Positions 25,551 through 35,084 are shown, numbered from the stretch's first letter. The stretch is DNA of 64,000 nt from an uncultured Oscillospiraceae bacterium (GCA_900542575.1 UQOE01000001.1:124001-188000); one strand, 5' to 3'. The notes: generated by a model from the letters alone, not told the origin. Numbers and translations: made by a program.

Positions 25551-26519
25551 TTATTGCGTATGCCAAATATCGTCTGGATCTTCGTTCTCGGAGATTTCCT
25601 CCGCGTCATCGTACATACCCAGATTTTTCAGAAGTTCTTTTGCCGAGTTGTGTCCCATCTTTTTGAGACGATTGTTCAGCGCAGCTGTCTCAATGATGAT
25701 GGCAAGATTTCGTCCCGGACTGACCGGAACGGTGTAAAGCGGCACCTTGATGCCGAGGATATCCATTTTTTCGTCGTTGATTCCCATCCGTTCGTAGGCT
25801 TTGGTCTCGTCCCATGCCTCGAGAGAAATAACCAGATTGATCTGCGAGGTCATTTTGACGGCGCCCATACCGAACAGACGGCGGGCATCTACAATGCCGA
25901 TGCCGCGCAGCTCAATAAAGTGCCGGATATTGTCCGGTGCGGAGCCGACCAGCGTTTTACGGGACACTTTTCGGATTTCCACCGCGTCGTCCGCCACCAG
26001 ACGGTTGCCGCGTTTGATGAGCTCGACAACGCATTCACTCTTGCCGACGCCGCTCTCTCCGATGATGAGAACGCCCTCACCGGAGACTTCTACGAGTACG
26101 CCGTGGCGCGTCTCCCGCTCGGCCAGTTCTACATTCAGATAGGAAACCAGCGAAGTCGTGGCAAATGACGTCTGCTCGTGGGCCTGCATGAGCGGGATAT
26201 CATATTGCCTGGCGGGAACGATAAAATTCTCTTTGATAAAATCGGGGTCTACCTGAACCGAAAAAGCAAGTGCTGCCGGATGTGCAGACATGAGCCGGTC
26301 AATAGCCTCCGTTCGTTCCTGGACATCCAGCCCTTTCAGGTAAATATATTCGGAATTGCCCAGAAACTCTATGCGTTCCGGAGCAAAGTTGGTATCGTAT
26401 TTGGCGAGGATAAGCCCGGGGCGGTTGACCTCTCTGGAGCTGATCATGATTTCCTCTGCCGGCTTTGGCATATAGACAGGCGTATAGCCCTCGGATTTGA
26501 TGATTTTGCTCAGGGCCAC
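25551..26519 (-). CDS. hprK: HPr kinase/phosphorylase
   Basis: About 322 residues. It phosphorylates HPr at Ser46 and removes the phosphate, controlling CcpA-dependent catabolite repression. The C-terminal kinase domain has Walker A GESGVGKS (about residues 154-161), the preceding ETRHGVLVEVSGEGVL, and the HprK signature ELRGIGIVDARRLFG. The track-like longer start (GTG at 26546) has no usable ribosome binding site; AAAGGA lies 9 bases before the GTG at 26519. Confidence 0.95.
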   Translation of the reverse strand: MALSKIIKSEGYTPVYMPKPAEEIMISSREVNRPGLILAKYDTNFAPERIEFLGNSEYIYLKGLDVQERTEAIDRLMSAHPAALAFSVQVDPDFIKENFIVPARQYDIPLMQAHEQTSFATTSLVSYLNVELAERETRHGVLVEVSGEGVLIIGESGVGKSECVVELIKRGNRLVADDAVEIRKVSRKTLVGSAPDNIRHFIELRGIGIVDARRLFGMGAVKMTSQINLVISLEAWDETKAYERMGINDEKMDILGIKVPLYTVPVSPGRNLAIIIETAALNNRLKKMGHNSAKELLKNLGMYDDAEEISENEDPDDIWHTQ

Positions 26520-26578
26520 TGAGTACTGTCCTTTCGTTTCGCCCACTCCCCTTCTGTTTCGGTATTTCAGACAAATTT

Positions 26579-26608
26579 ATCATAACATACCCCCGGTTTT
26601 CTTTACAA
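26579..26608 (-). promoter_or_regulatory. Promoter of the hprK operon
   Basis: On the minus strand: -35 TTGTAA (26608-26603), an 18-bp spacer and -10 TATGAT (26584-26579). Confidence 0.65.
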
Positions 26609-26647
26609 CCACAACAATAATCAGAATGGCACCGGCACTGGAATTCA

Positions 26648-26676
26648 TTGCGCCCCCTGTGGGAACGGTGTAAAAT
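26648..26676 (+). promoter_or_regulatory. Promoter of the deoC operon
   Basis: -35 TTGCGC (26648-26653), a 17-bp spacer and -10 TAAAAT (26671-26676). It diverges from the hprK promoter. Confidence 0.65.
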
Positions 26677-26709
26677 TATAGGCAATGACACAGCAGCCAA
26701 GGAGGCATT

Positions 26710-27390
26710 ATGAGCAATTCCAGACTAACATCAGAGGAAATACGGGAAATTCTGTCCCATGTCGACCATACCGAACTCCGGACTACAGCATCCTGGAATG
26801 ACATCCGCGCCTTATGCGACGATGCCATTCGCTTCCGGACCGCAACGGTCTGTATCCCGCCCGCCTATGTACAGCAGGCAAAAGAATATGTCGGCAGCCG
26901 GATGCGCATCTGCACCGTCATCGGGTTTCCGAACGGCTACAGCACCACAGCGGTAAAGGCGGCCGAAGCTGCAGATGCTGTCCATAACGGAGCCGATGAG
27001 GTAGATATGGTCATCAACCTCGGCTGGGTCAAAGACCGCCGCTGGAGCGCTCTGCGAAATGAGATTGACACCGTCAAAGCCGCAGCCGGCGAGCATATTC
27101 TCAAGGTCATCGTGGAGACCTGTGCGCTCACCCCGGAAGAGCGGGTGAAAATGGCTCAGATCGTCGACGCCTCCTCTGCCGATTTTATAAAAACCTCCAC
27201 CGGCTTTTCGACTGCCGGCGCCACATTTGAAGACATCCAGGTTTTTGCAGATACTCTGCAGAATGGGACCGAAATAAAAGCGGCCGGGGGCATCTCTTCG
27301 CTGGAGGATGCACAGAAGTTTCTTCAGCTGGGGGCAGCCCGACTCGGCACAAGCCGCATCGTACGAATTGTAAAGGAGCTTTCCCTATGA
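26710..27390 (+). CDS. deoC: Deoxyribose-phosphate aldolase
   Basis: A 226-residue class I aldolase cleaving 2-deoxyribose 5-phosphate to glyceraldehyde 3-phosphate and acetaldehyde. The DHTELRT N-terminal motif is present, as are GFPNGYSTTAVKAAEA, the active-site lysine in HILKVIVETCAL, and the Schiff-base lysine in DFIKTSTGFSTAGAT. Length is normal. AAGGAGG precedes the ATG. It is the first gene of a four-gene salvage operon in which each start overlaps the previous stop. Confidence 0.95.
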   Translation: MSNSRLTSEEIREILSHVDHTELRTTASWNDIRALCDDAIRFRTATVCIPPAYVQQAKEYVGSRMRICTVIGFPNGYSTTAVKAAEAADAVHNGADEVDMVINLGWVKDRRWSALRNEIDTVKAAAGEHILKVIVETCALTPEERVKMAQIVDASSADFIKTSTGFSTAGATFEDIQVFADTLQNGTEIKAAGGISSLEDAQKFLQLGAARLGTSRIVRIVKELSL

Positions 27391-28121
27391 AACAGACCCC
27401 AACCCCACATAACACCGCCGGGCCCGGCGACTTCGCAAAGACGGTCCTCATGCCCGGGGATCCGCTCCGTGCCAAATACATAGCCGAACATTACCTGGAA
27501 AATCCCAGGCTCGTCAACAATGTGCGCGGCATTCAGGGCTATACCGGCACCTCTGAAGGTATTCCGGTCTCTGTCATGGCAAGCGGCATGGGAATGCCTT
27601 CCATCGGCATCTACTCCTACGAGCTCTACCATTTCTACGGGGTGGAAAATATTCTGCGCATCGGCTCTGCCGGGGCCATCTCCGATGAGCTGGAACTGAA
27701 AGATCTCGTGGCAGGCATGTCCGCCAGCACCAATTCCAACTACGCAAATCAGTTTGATCTTCCCGGAACCTACGCTCCAACCTGCAGCTATCCCCTGCTC
27801 CGTCTGGCGGATCAGACCGCCGAATCGCTGGGGCTCTCCCTTAAGGTCGGAGAGCTGCTGTCTGCAGACACCTTTTATAACGATGTCCATGGAATTGATG
27901 AATGGCAGAAGATGCACAATGTGCTCGCCGTTGAGATGGAGGCCGCTGCCCTCTATTTGAATGCGGCCCGTGCCGGGAAACAGGCTCTTGCCATCTGTAC
28001 CATCTCCGACTGCCCGCTGAAAGGGACCGGTCTCTCTGCCGAAGAACGGGAAACCAGCTTTACGGAGATGATGGAACTGGCGCTCTGCATGGCCCGCAGG
28101 CTGGATGAGGCGGCATCATGA
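27387..28121 (+). CDS. deoD: Purine nucleoside phosphorylase, DeoD type
   Basis: A 244-residue hexameric-type phosphorylase that splits purine (deoxy)nucleosides with phosphate. The phosphate-binding VLMPGDPLRAKYIA, the GMGMPSIGIYSYEL motif, RIGSAGAIS, and the base/ribose region EMEAAALY are all present. Its ATG overlaps the deoC stop by 4 bases (ATGA), so it is co-translated. Ribose 1-phosphates it makes feed, after mutase conversion, into DeoC. Confidence 0.95.
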   Translation: MKQTPTPHNTAGPGDFAKTVLMPGDPLRAKYIAEHYLENPRLVNNVRGIQGYTGTSEGIPVSVMASGMGMPSIGIYSYELYHFYGVENILRIGSAGAISDELELKDLVAGMSASTNSNYANQFDLPGTYAPTCSYPLLRLADQTAESLGLSLKVGELLSADTFYNDVHGIDEWQKMHNVLAVEMEAAALYLNAARAGKQALAICTISDCPLKGTGLSAEERETSFTEMMELALCMARRLDEAAS

Positions 28122-28549
28122 GCGACCGGGAACTGCTTCTTCTGGCCGAAGAGGCAAGACAGCATTCCTACAGCCCCTATTCCCACTTTTCGGTCGGAGC
28201 CGCTCTCCTCTGCCAGGACGGCTCTGTCTACAAGGGCGCCAATATTGAGAATGCCTCCTACGGCGCTACAAACTGTGCAGAGCGGACTGCCTTTTTCAAA
28301 GCCGTATTCGACGGAAAGCGTGACTTTTCCGCCCTGGCAGTGGTCGGAGGAAGTGCGGATCGAGCGGAGGATTTCTGCTTTCCCTGCGGCATCTGCCGTC
28401 AGGTTATGGCGGAGTTCTGCGGACCCGACTTCCGGCTCCTGTTTCAGAACGGCAGCGGCAGACAGAAAGTCTGCACACTGGGGGAGCTGTTCCCCTGTGG
28501 ATTCGGCCCGGAGGCACTCAGCAGCACACGAGAGGATGAAACAACATGA
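28118..28549 (+). CDS. cdd: Cytidine deaminase
   Basis: A 143-residue zinc deaminase converting (deoxy)cytidine to (deoxy)uridine. The motif TNCAERTAFFKAV contains the zinc Cys and the catalytic Glu, and PCGICRQ contains the two other Cys ligands. This is the standard short homotetrameric form with a slightly long C-terminal tail. Its ATG overlaps the deoD stop (ATGA). Confidence 0.95.
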   Translation: MSDRELLLLAEEARQHSYSPYSHFSVGAALLCQDGSVYKGANIENASYGATNCAERTAFFKAVFDGKRDFSALAVVGGSADRAEDFCFPCGICRQVMAEFCGPDFRLLFQNGSGRQKVCTLGELFPCGFGPEALSSTREDETT

Positions 28550-29847
28550 GAATGTACGATATCATTGAAAAGAAACGGGAGGGCGGCGCGCTGACCGGAG
28601 AAGAAATTCGTTTCTTCGTCAACGAGTACTGTGCAAAACGGATTCCCGATGCACAGGCTTCCGCACTCCTTATGGCCATTTGCTGCAACGGCATGAACAC
28701 GGAGGAGACCGTGGAGCTCACCCGTTCCATGGAGCATTCGGGAGATACGCTGGATCTCTCCCGCATTAACGGCCCGACGGTCGACAAGCACAGCTCGGGC
28801 GGAGTCGGTGACAAGACTTCCCTCATCGTTGCACCTGCTGCGGCGGCGCTGGGCTGCAAAGTGGCAAAAATGACCGGGCGGGGGCTTGGGCACACCGGCG
28901 GCACCCTCGACAAGCTGGAAAGCATTCCAGGATTCGTCAGCGACCTTCCGGAGGGTCTTTTTGTTCAGCAGGTGAATCAAATCGGAGTTGCCATCATCGG
29001 ACAGACGGGACAGCTGACGCCAGCTGACGCCAAGCTGTATGCGCTCCGCAACGAGACTGCCACCGTGCAGAGCAAAGCGCTGATTGCCTCCTCTATTATG
29101 AGCAAAAAGCTGGCGGCCGGCTGCGCCAACATCGTGCTGGATGTCAAATACGGCAACGGCGCCTTTATGAAAACGCCGGAAAAGGCGGAGGAACTGGCAC
29201 AGGCCATGGTGGACATCGGAAAATCCGCCGGCCGCAACATGACTGCTGTTATCAGCAATATGAATCAGCCCCTCGGCCGAAATGTGGGCAACAGCCTGGA
29301 AGTCATTGAAGCCATCCAGGTTCTCAGCGGCGAGGGCCCGGACGATCTCTTTGACCTCTGCTCTACCCTGGCCGGGCTTATGTATTCCTCCTGCTACAGC
29401 GTGCCGTATCAGGCGGCAAAACAGCAGGCTGCCGAAGTCATTCGGAACGGCAAAGCCAAACAGAAGCTGATTGAGCTGGTTAAAGCGCAACGTGGCGACA
29501 GCAGTCTCATTGAACACCCGGAGTGTTTTGAGACAAGCCGGTACACCCAGATTATTCGCGCCTCTTCCAGCGGCTATCTGGAAGAGATGAATACAACGGA
29601 CATCGGTCTCACCAGCTGTATGCTCGGTGCAGGCCGTGAAGTCAAGGATGCGGGCATTGATTACACCGCCGGCATTCAGATTCTGAAAAAAACCGGAGAT
29701 TTCGTGCAGGTGGGCGACACCCTCGCAGTTCTTCGGACTAATCACGAAAAGTCCCTCCGCGACGCGGAAGAGAAGTATCTGGGCGCCCTGACCATTGGGC
29801 CGGGCAAGCCGAAACAGCAGAAACTGGTCTATAAAATTATCCGGTAA
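28546..29847 (+). CDS. pdp: Pyrimidine-nucleoside phosphorylase
   Basis: A 433-residue enzyme splitting uridine, thymidine and deoxyuridine with phosphate. The phosphorylase signature KHSSGGVGDKTSL, the GRGLGHTGGTLDKLES motif and the C-terminal beta-domain (GADKT-like ending ALTIGPGKP) are present. Length matches the Bacillus Pdp type. It overlaps the cdd stop by ATGA and is closed by a terminator at 29867. Confidence 0.95.
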   Translation: MRMYDIIEKKREGGALTGEEIRFFVNEYCAKRIPDAQASALLMAICCNGMNTEETVELTRSMEHSGDTLDLSRINGPTVDKHSSGGVGDKTSLIVAPAAAALGCKVAKMTGRGLGHTGGTLDKLESIPGFVSDLPEGLFVQQVNQIGVAIIGQTGQLTPADAKLYALRNETATVQSKALIASSIMSKKLAAGCANIVLDVKYGNGAFMKTPEKAEELAQAMVDIGKSAGRNMTAVISNMNQPLGRNVGNSLEVIEAIQVLSGEGPDDLFDLCSTLAGLMYSSCYSVPYQAAKQQAAEVIRNGKAKQKLIELVKAQRGDSSLIEHPECFETSRYTQIIRASSSGYLEEMNTTDIGLTSCMLGAGREVKDAGIDYTAGIQILKKTGDFVQVGDTLAVLRTNHEKSLRDAEEKYLGALTIGPGKPKQQKLVYKIIR

Positions 29848-29866
29848 CTGCCTCTCATACAGCAAC

Positions 29867-29903
29867 AAAGACCGCTGCAGAACAGCATCTGCAGCGGTCT
29901 TTT
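29867..29903 (+). terminator. Terminator of the deoC-deoD-cdd-pdp operon
   Basis: A 15-bp stem including AA/TT ends (29867-29881 with 29888-29902) ends in TTTT. Confidence 0.9.
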
Positions 29904-29941
29904 ACTATTATTACCGATTAAGGAAAAGAACTCCTGTCTTT

Positions 29942-30559
29942 TCAGTCTACCATGAGAGCGGCGAGCAGAGAGGAATAGATGCGGGCGGGATCTTCGAGAA
30001 AGTTCTTCTTGAGTTTTTCCGCCTGTGATCGGTCCGCGGCGTAGATGGTAAGTTCCATCATAGAGAAATCGTGGTCCTTCAGGGAAAACGAGACGTCATA
30101 GCCGCCATCCCGTTTGGTAATGACAACCTCATTTTCCTTCGCATTCCGCTCCAGCGTCTGGAAGTGGACCAGCGACTTCAGAGCCACTTCCCGGATGGTC
30201 TTGGGGATATCCTCCGTCACCATTTCAACCGCACCGCGGCCCCTTTCGGTGATGGAGAGCATCTCCTCCCCTTTTTCCTCGCGGCAGTGCAGGTTGCCGA
30301 TTTCTACCAGCTCACTGATGGCGTCCATGACCTCGAAATAGTTTGCAATGGACTGCTCCTGCATAACTTCGCCCATCATGGTCTTGGAGACTTCGCCGCC
30401 CACCTGATCCAGCAGGAAGAGAAGAAGCATTTTGATGTCCCGCTTGGAGTTCAGACCGCCGGGCGTCACGCCCTCATTCAGCGCGTCAAAAACCGGCTCA
30501 TCGTGAAATTCCTCTGCGGGGCTGTCCTCCTTAAGCTCGGGGACCGTAAACTGGAACAT
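29942..30559 (-). CDS. DUF4364-like winged-helix protein
   Basis: A 205-residue protein. Residues about 40-110 (KRDIKMLLLFLLDQ, then MQEQSIANYFEVMDAISELVEIGNL) look like the winged-helix region of the DUF4364 family; the C-terminal half is mixed alpha/beta and unassigned. Its ATG overlaps the mreB stop by one base (TGATG), so the two are translationally coupled. It could be a regulator or a partner of MreB; the family has no established function that I know of. Confidence 0.65.
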   Translation of the reverse strand: MFQFTVPELKEDSPAEEFHDEPVFDALNEGVTPGGLNSKRDIKMLLLFLLDQVGGEVSKTMMGEVMQEQSIANYFEVMDAISELVEIGNLHCREEKGEEMLSITERGRGAVEMVTEDIPKTIREVALKSLVHFQTLERNAKENEVVITKRDGGYDVSFSLKDHDFSMMELTIYAADRSQAEKLKKNFLEDPARIYSSLLAALMVD

Positions 30560-31611
30560 CAGATCTCCTCCTCCTCGTCATTGGTGACGCCGGGGATCTC
30601 TTCGCGGGAGAGGAAGAGATAGCCGCTGTTTTCCAGAGAATCCATATTGCTCAGTACGCTGCCGATTCCATTTGCCACGCAGTTCACCGGGTCATCTGCA
30701 ATGCGTGTTTTTATTCCGGTGGAGGCATACACGGCCTCTTCCATACCAAACAGGAGCGCAGTGCCCCCCGTCAGCAGGATGCCCTCTTCCATGATATCAG
30801 ATGCGAGTTCCGGAGGCGTCCGCTCCAGAACCTCGTGGATGGCATTCAGAATAGATCGGATATTCTCCCGAATGGCATAGTAGACTTCATCCGAGTCAAT
30901 TTCGAATTCCACCGGCATTCCAGAGATGTAGTCCTTCCCCTTCGCCATCATGGCAATCTGATTCTCCCGGCGGACGGCTCCGCCGATGGTCGTCTTGATT
31001 TCCTCGGCCGTCTGCTCCCCGATTACGACGCCCCGTTCCCGCTTACAGTACTTATAGATAGAATCGTTCAGGGCATTGCCCGCTACGCGGATAGAGGTGG
31101 CAACTGCCATGGACCCCATGGTAATAACCGCAACGTCAGTCGTACCTCCGCCAAGGTCTACCACCAGCACACCGTTGGGCTGCAGCGTATCAATTCCTGC
31201 TCCGACCGCAGCGGCCAGAGGCTCTTCCAGAAGGCAGGCTCTGCCCGCACCGCTGGATGTGATGACGTCCAGAATGGTCCGTTTTTCGAGGTTGGTCACT
31301 GTGCCGGGCATACTGACGATGATATTGGGCTTGAAGATTTCGCTGCCGCAGATCTGCATAATGACATAGCGGAGAAGCTGTTCGGTTACGGAGAAGTTGG
31401 AGACAACGCCGTCACGCATTGGCCGGACCACAACGACCGACCTGCTTTCGCGGCCGATCATCTTATAGGCTGCTTTCCCCACCGCAATCATTTTGCCGGC
31501 AGGTTTCCGAAATGCAACAACCGAGGGCTCCGAAAGGACAATTCCTTTTCCCTCCTGATACGCTATTACCGATGTGGTTCCAAGATCTATGCCAATGTTG
31601 ATTCCCAGCAA
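30559..31611 (-). CDS. mreB: MreB-family rod-shape actin
   Basis: A 350-residue actin-like ATPase. It shows phosphate 1 GIDLGTTSV, the connect-1 region VVDLGGGTTDVAVI, and the adenosine motif EGILLTGGTALLFGMEEAV. It guides cell-wall synthesis along the rod in most bacteria. The start is TTG at 31611 with GGAAGGTG before it. No mreC or mreD is next to it, so it may be an Mbl- or MreBH-type paralogue; it is instead coupled to a DUF4364-like gene. Confidence 0.85.
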   Translation of the reverse strand: MLGINIGIDLGTTSVIAYQEGKGIVLSEPSVVAFRKPAGKMIAVGKAAYKMIGRESRSVVVVRPMRDGVVSNFSVTEQLLRYVIMQICGSEIFKPNIIVSMPGTVTNLEKRTILDVITSSGAGRACLLEEPLAAAVGAGIDTLQPNGVLVVDLGGGTTDVAVITMGSMAVATSIRVAGNALNDSIYKYCKRERGVVIGEQTAEEIKTTIGGAVRRENQIAMMAKGKDYISGMPVEFEIDSDEVYYAIRENIRSILNAIHEVLERTPPELASDIMEEGILLTGGTALLFGMEEAVYASTGIKTRIADDPVNCVANGIGSVLSNMDSLENSGYLFLSREEIPGVTNDEEEEI

Positions 31612-31642
31612 GCGCGTACACCTTCCCGTTCAATCTTTCGTA

Positions 31643-32407
31643 TCATGATAAAACTTTTTCTGTCTCCTGTAAAGAAGTGCCCGGCTCTGCATTTTTTCTC
31701 CGCGTCAGAGCGGCACAGGCAACCACTACTTCTTCTGCGCCGCAAAGGCGCAGGATCTCACTGCACTCCTCCGCTGTGGAACCGGTTGTAACGATATCGT
31801 CCACGAGAAGGATGCGTTTTCCCTCCACGCTTTTTTCCGGCCGGATGGAAAACGCATTGCGAATATTGGCCCGCCTTCCGGATGCGCCGAGAAAATGCTG
31901 CATGCTGTCCGTCCGATTTTTCCGGAGCAGCCGGAAGTCCCGCTCCGTCCCCTGGAGGAATCCGGTTTTTGGATCTGCCTTTATGCAGGCGGCGATGGAC
32001 TCTGCCTGGTTATAGCCGCGCTCCGCAATTCGCTCCCGCGTTGTCGGTATACAGGTCATGAGGTCAAAAGAACAGCCGAACAGTCTGGCGCTGAGTTCCC
32101 GCTTTAACTCCTCTGCCAGAAAGACAGCGCCCTCCTGCCGGCCGCCGTATTTCAGTGCGAGCAGCATCTGCCGCACTCCGCCCTCATAATAAAACGGCGC
32201 GATGACCTGGCTGTAAGCGTGCGGCTGTTTTCGACAGGTACAGTCCGCCGTATTCATGCCGCAGAAGGGGCAGTATGGCGCCGTGATGCGGGCGAGCTCC
32301 GCTTTACAGCTTTCGCACACATAAGTCTGCTGCCGGATCGGCCTCCCGCAGACCGCACAGCGCGGCGGAAAGAGCAGGCTTAAAACGGTTTCTACGGCAG
32401 CACTCAT
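31643..32407 (-). CDS. comF: ComF-family phosphoribosyltransferase-like protein
   Basis: A 254-residue protein with an N-terminal double zinc-finger-like region (CAVCGRP, CESCK, CPFCG, CTC) and the C-terminal PRTase motif RILLVDDIVTTGST. ComF supports DNA uptake and is linked to recombination helicases; RecD2 is directly upstream and overlaps by ATGA. The ring YxxEG and KxxGxQEGA segments of the family are also present. Confidence 0.9.
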   Translation of the reverse strand: MSAAVETVLSLLFPPRCAVCGRPIRQQTYVCESCKAELARITAPYCPFCGMNTADCTCRKQPHAYSQVIAPFYYEGGVRQMLLALKYGGRQEGAVFLAEELKRELSARLFGCSFDLMTCIPTTRERIAERGYNQAESIAACIKADPKTGFLQGTERDFRLLRKNRTDSMQHFLGASGRRANIRNAFSIRPEKSVEGKRILLVDDIVTTGSTAEECSEILRLCGAEEVVVACAALTRRKNAEPGTSLQETEKVLS

Positions 32408-34617
32408 ACAAGCGGCTCCTCCTCCATGGTCAGAAAGTCCCGCAGAGCGGAATAGCGGCGGAATTTTCGGTCATTGCGCACCATTGCGGCAATGATCTGC
32501 TCCCGCCCGATGGTAATCATCTTCTCCCGCGCCCGGGTGATGGCTGTGTAAAACAGATTTCGGTAGCAGAGCTGCGGCGGGATGTCGATGACCGGCATAA
32601 TGACCGCGGGAAATTCGCTTCCCTGGCTTTTATGTACCGTCACGGCATAGGCGAGCTCAAGTTCATTAAAGTTTTCCGGCGAGAAAGCCACAAGCCGCCC
32701 GTCAAAGTCGATTAGGATTTTTCCGCGCTTTCGGTCGATTTGAAGGATGATGCCGACGTCCCCGTTAAAGATGCCGGTGCCCTCCTCTCCTTCGCGCGTC
32801 CACGCAACGTTGTAATCATTTTTTATCTGCATGACCTTGTCACCTTCCCGGAAGACCCGGGTGCGGTATTTGATTTCCTGCCGTCCCGTGGCCGGAGGAT
32901 TGACCGCCTCCTGCAGAACACGGTTCAGATTGACAGTTCCGCACTCTCCCTTGCGGGAGGGGCAGAGAATTTCAATGTCTTCCACCGGATTGAATCCGTA
33001 TGCCGCCGGCAGACGGCGCTGATAGAGGTCTACGATGTCGCGGACCGTACGCCCAGCGTCATGCCGCTCCATATGGAAAAAATCCTTGTCCGTGCGGTGG
33101 AGCTCCGGCATTTCACCTGCGACAACCCGGTGGGCATTGGTGACAATGAGGCTCTGCATGGCCTGTCGGAAGACCTCGTTCAGCTCTACAACCGGGAGCA
33201 GTCCGGAGCGGATCATGTCGCCGAGGACATTGCCCGCCCCCACCGGAGGCAGCTGGTCCGAGTCGCCCACCATGACCAGGCGGCAGCCCAGCGGGAGCGC
33301 CTCCAGAAGAGCACCGAACACGACGGTGTCAACCATAGAGAGTTCGTCGACAATGACGGCATCGGCCTCAATGGGATTTCGCGCATTCCGCACAAAATGC
33401 ATGCGCTCATTTCCCTCCCGCTCTGCTTCCAGCAGACGGTGGATGGTCCTGGCATCCTCCCCTGTAATTTCCGCCATGCGCTGCGCCGCCCGCCCGGTGG
33501 GCGCCGTCAGGACAACGCGAAGACCGCGGGCTTTCATCAGCTGATAGATGCCCCGGACCGTCGTGGTCTTGCCGGTTCCCGGGCCGCCGGTCAGAATCAG
33601 GATGCCGCGCTCGAGGGCGGTTACAATGGCCTCTCTCTGTTTTTCCTCATACTGAATATCGTTCTCCGTCTCGATTTGCCGGATATCCTCGTCTGTGACC
33701 GGACTCCCTTCAGGCGGGAATTGTACCATCATTTTAATACGTTTGGCGGCGCCCATCTCGGAGTCAAAAATATAGGGCAGGAAGATGAATTCCCGGCCGC
33801 GGAGTACAGAGGATTTCAGCCGGAAATGTGCCAACAGATCGTCGATGGCGATGTCGATTGTGTCGGTGTCCGTCCCGAGAAGTCCCGCACAGGGGGCGAG
33901 CAGCTTTTCCCGCGGCAGACAGGTGTGCCCGTTTCCGAGGTTATGCCGGACGACATGGAGAATGCCCGCGTGGATGCGGAAGTCCGGATTCGGCGGCGTC
34001 TCCAGCGTATCGGCAAGCCGGTCCACGTCCTCAAAGGACATACCGATTTCCGGCGAGCAGAGCAGATACGGGTTTTCTTCCAGCCGTTCCACCGCATTGC
34101 GGCCGAGCACCTGTGAGGCGCGGATGGCCTGGGTGGGGCTCAGGCCGAAGTTCTCCAGAGCCATCATCTGCTCCCGCTCCGCATACTGTTCCTGAAATTC
34201 CCGGCTGATCTGTTTTGCTTTATTCGGGGAAATACCGCGGATTTCCGCCAGGCGGTCCGGAGCATGGGCAAGCACCTCAAAGGTCTCTTCGCCGAAAGCA
34301 TCGATGATTTTCGCCGCGGTCGAGGGGCCGATGCCCTTTACGGAACCGCTGGAAAGGTATTTGAGCATCTGTGCCACCGTGGCGGGCATTTTTCGCTCAC
34401 AGTACTCCGCGCGAAACTGGCGGCCGAAGGTCGCATGGTTGTCCCAATGGCCGGCAAGTTTCAGCTCCTCTCCGGGCGAGACCTCCGGGAGGACACCCAC
34501 GACCGTGATGAGCTCTCCGTCGTCAGACGAGAGGTCCAGTACCGTAAAGCCGGTGTCCTCCCGCCGAAAGGTCAGTTCCTCCGCAACGCCGCTCAGCGTC
34601 TCCAGTTCCTGCTCCAC
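32404..34617 (-). CDS. recD2: RecD2-type 5'-3' DNA helicase
   Basis: A 737-residue helicase with an N-terminal OB-like region, helix-hairpin-helix repeats (SSGSVKGIGPSTAAKIID, LAEIRGISPNKAKQIS), Walker A GGPGTGKTTT, then DELSMVD (Walker B) and VHKSQGSEFP, the SF1 motif near the C terminus. Length and domain order fit RecD2, which in organisms with AddAB works separately in DNA repair. The start is GTG at 34617. It is operonic with comF. Confidence 0.9.
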   Translation of the reverse strand: MEQELETLSGVAEELTFRREDTGFTVLDLSSDDGELITVVGVLPEVSPGEELKLAGHWDNHATFGRQFRAEYCERKMPATVAQMLKYLSSGSVKGIGPSTAAKIIDAFGEETFEVLAHAPDRLAEIRGISPNKAKQISREFQEQYAEREQMMALENFGLSPTQAIRASQVLGRNAVERLEENPYLLCSPEIGMSFEDVDRLADTLETPPNPDFRIHAGILHVVRHNLGNGHTCLPREKLLAPCAGLLGTDTDTIDIAIDDLLAHFRLKSSVLRGREFIFLPYIFDSEMGAAKRIKMMVQFPPEGSPVTDEDIRQIETENDIQYEEKQREAIVTALERGILILTGGPGTGKTTTVRGIYQLMKARGLRVVLTAPTGRAAQRMAEITGEDARTIHRLLEAEREGNERMHFVRNARNPIEADAVIVDELSMVDTVVFGALLEALPLGCRLVMVGDSDQLPPVGAGNVLGDMIRSGLLPVVELNEVFRQAMQSLIVTNAHRVVAGEMPELHRTDKDFFHMERHDAGRTVRDIVDLYQRRLPAAYGFNPVEDIEILCPSRKGECGTVNLNRVLQEAVNPPATGRQEIKYRTRVFREGDKVMQIKNDYNVAWTREGEEGTGIFNGDVGIILQIDRKRGKILIDFDGRLVAFSPENFNELELAYAVTVHKSQGSEFPAVIMPVIDIPPQLCYRNLFYTAITRAREKMITIGREQIIAAMVRNDRKFRRYSALRDFLTMEEEPLV

Positions 34618-34696
34618 CCTCTGTTCCGCCTCTTTCTTTCCTAAGATCTGTCCTCTATTATATAGGATATTTACCTAATAATTGTAGAAAAATCAT

Positions 34697-34729
34697 AAAA
34701 ATCAGGGAACACCGAGACGGTGTTCCCTG
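34697..34729 (-). terminator. Terminator of rnpB
   Basis: A perfect 12-bp stem (34703-34714 with 34718-34729, loop aga) is followed on the minus strand by ATTTTTA. It sits just past the RNase P RNA. Confidence 0.85.
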
Positions 34730-34740
34730 TAGCTCTCAGA

Positions 34741-35080
34741 TGTGACCGGGGTTGTAAGCCGAGTTCTGTCGTTGAAAGCAGCTATCTATCTAGACGACCC
34801 ATTGCTGAGCCGTTCAAGCCACCCTTCTGAAGTATAGGCCGAGCAGACCACTTCAAGTCGGTGTTGCTCCGGATAGGGTTTACATGGCCATGATGTCTCC
34901 ACCATGCCGGTGAGCTCTTACCTCGCCTTTCCACCCTTACCCGGCAATGCCGGGCGGTATCTCTCTGTTGCACTTTCCCTGGGGTCACCCCCGGCGGCCG
35001 TTAGCCGTTATCCTGCTCTGCGGGGCTCGGACTTTCCTCTCGTGCGTCAGCACCAGCAGCTGCCCTGCCCGGTCACGGTC
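34741..35080 (-). ncRNA. rnpB: RNase P RNA (class A)
   Basis: About 340 nt of the catalytic RNA of RNase P, which trims tRNA 5' leaders. On the minus strand it shows the hallmark GAGGAAAGUCCGAGC near the 5' end, GGAUAACGGCUAACGG after it, and GAACUCGGCUUACAACCCC near the 3' end. The P1 stem is GUGACCGG at the 5' end against CCGGUCAC at the 3' end. Ends are estimated from the promoter and P1 pairing. The 580-base gap between recD2 and the LCP gene is explained by this RNA and two promoters. Confidence 0.95.
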
Positions 35081-35084
35081 TAAA

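Noticed and set aside
29022..29039. Tandem CAGCTGACGC repeat in pdp
   Set aside because: It encodes the normal GQLTPADAK family sequence with no length change, so it is chance similarity and not an expansion.
28444..29868. 474-codon frame antisense to pdp and cdd
   Set aside because: Antisense shadow without a ribosome binding site; the phosphorylase is intact on the plus strand.
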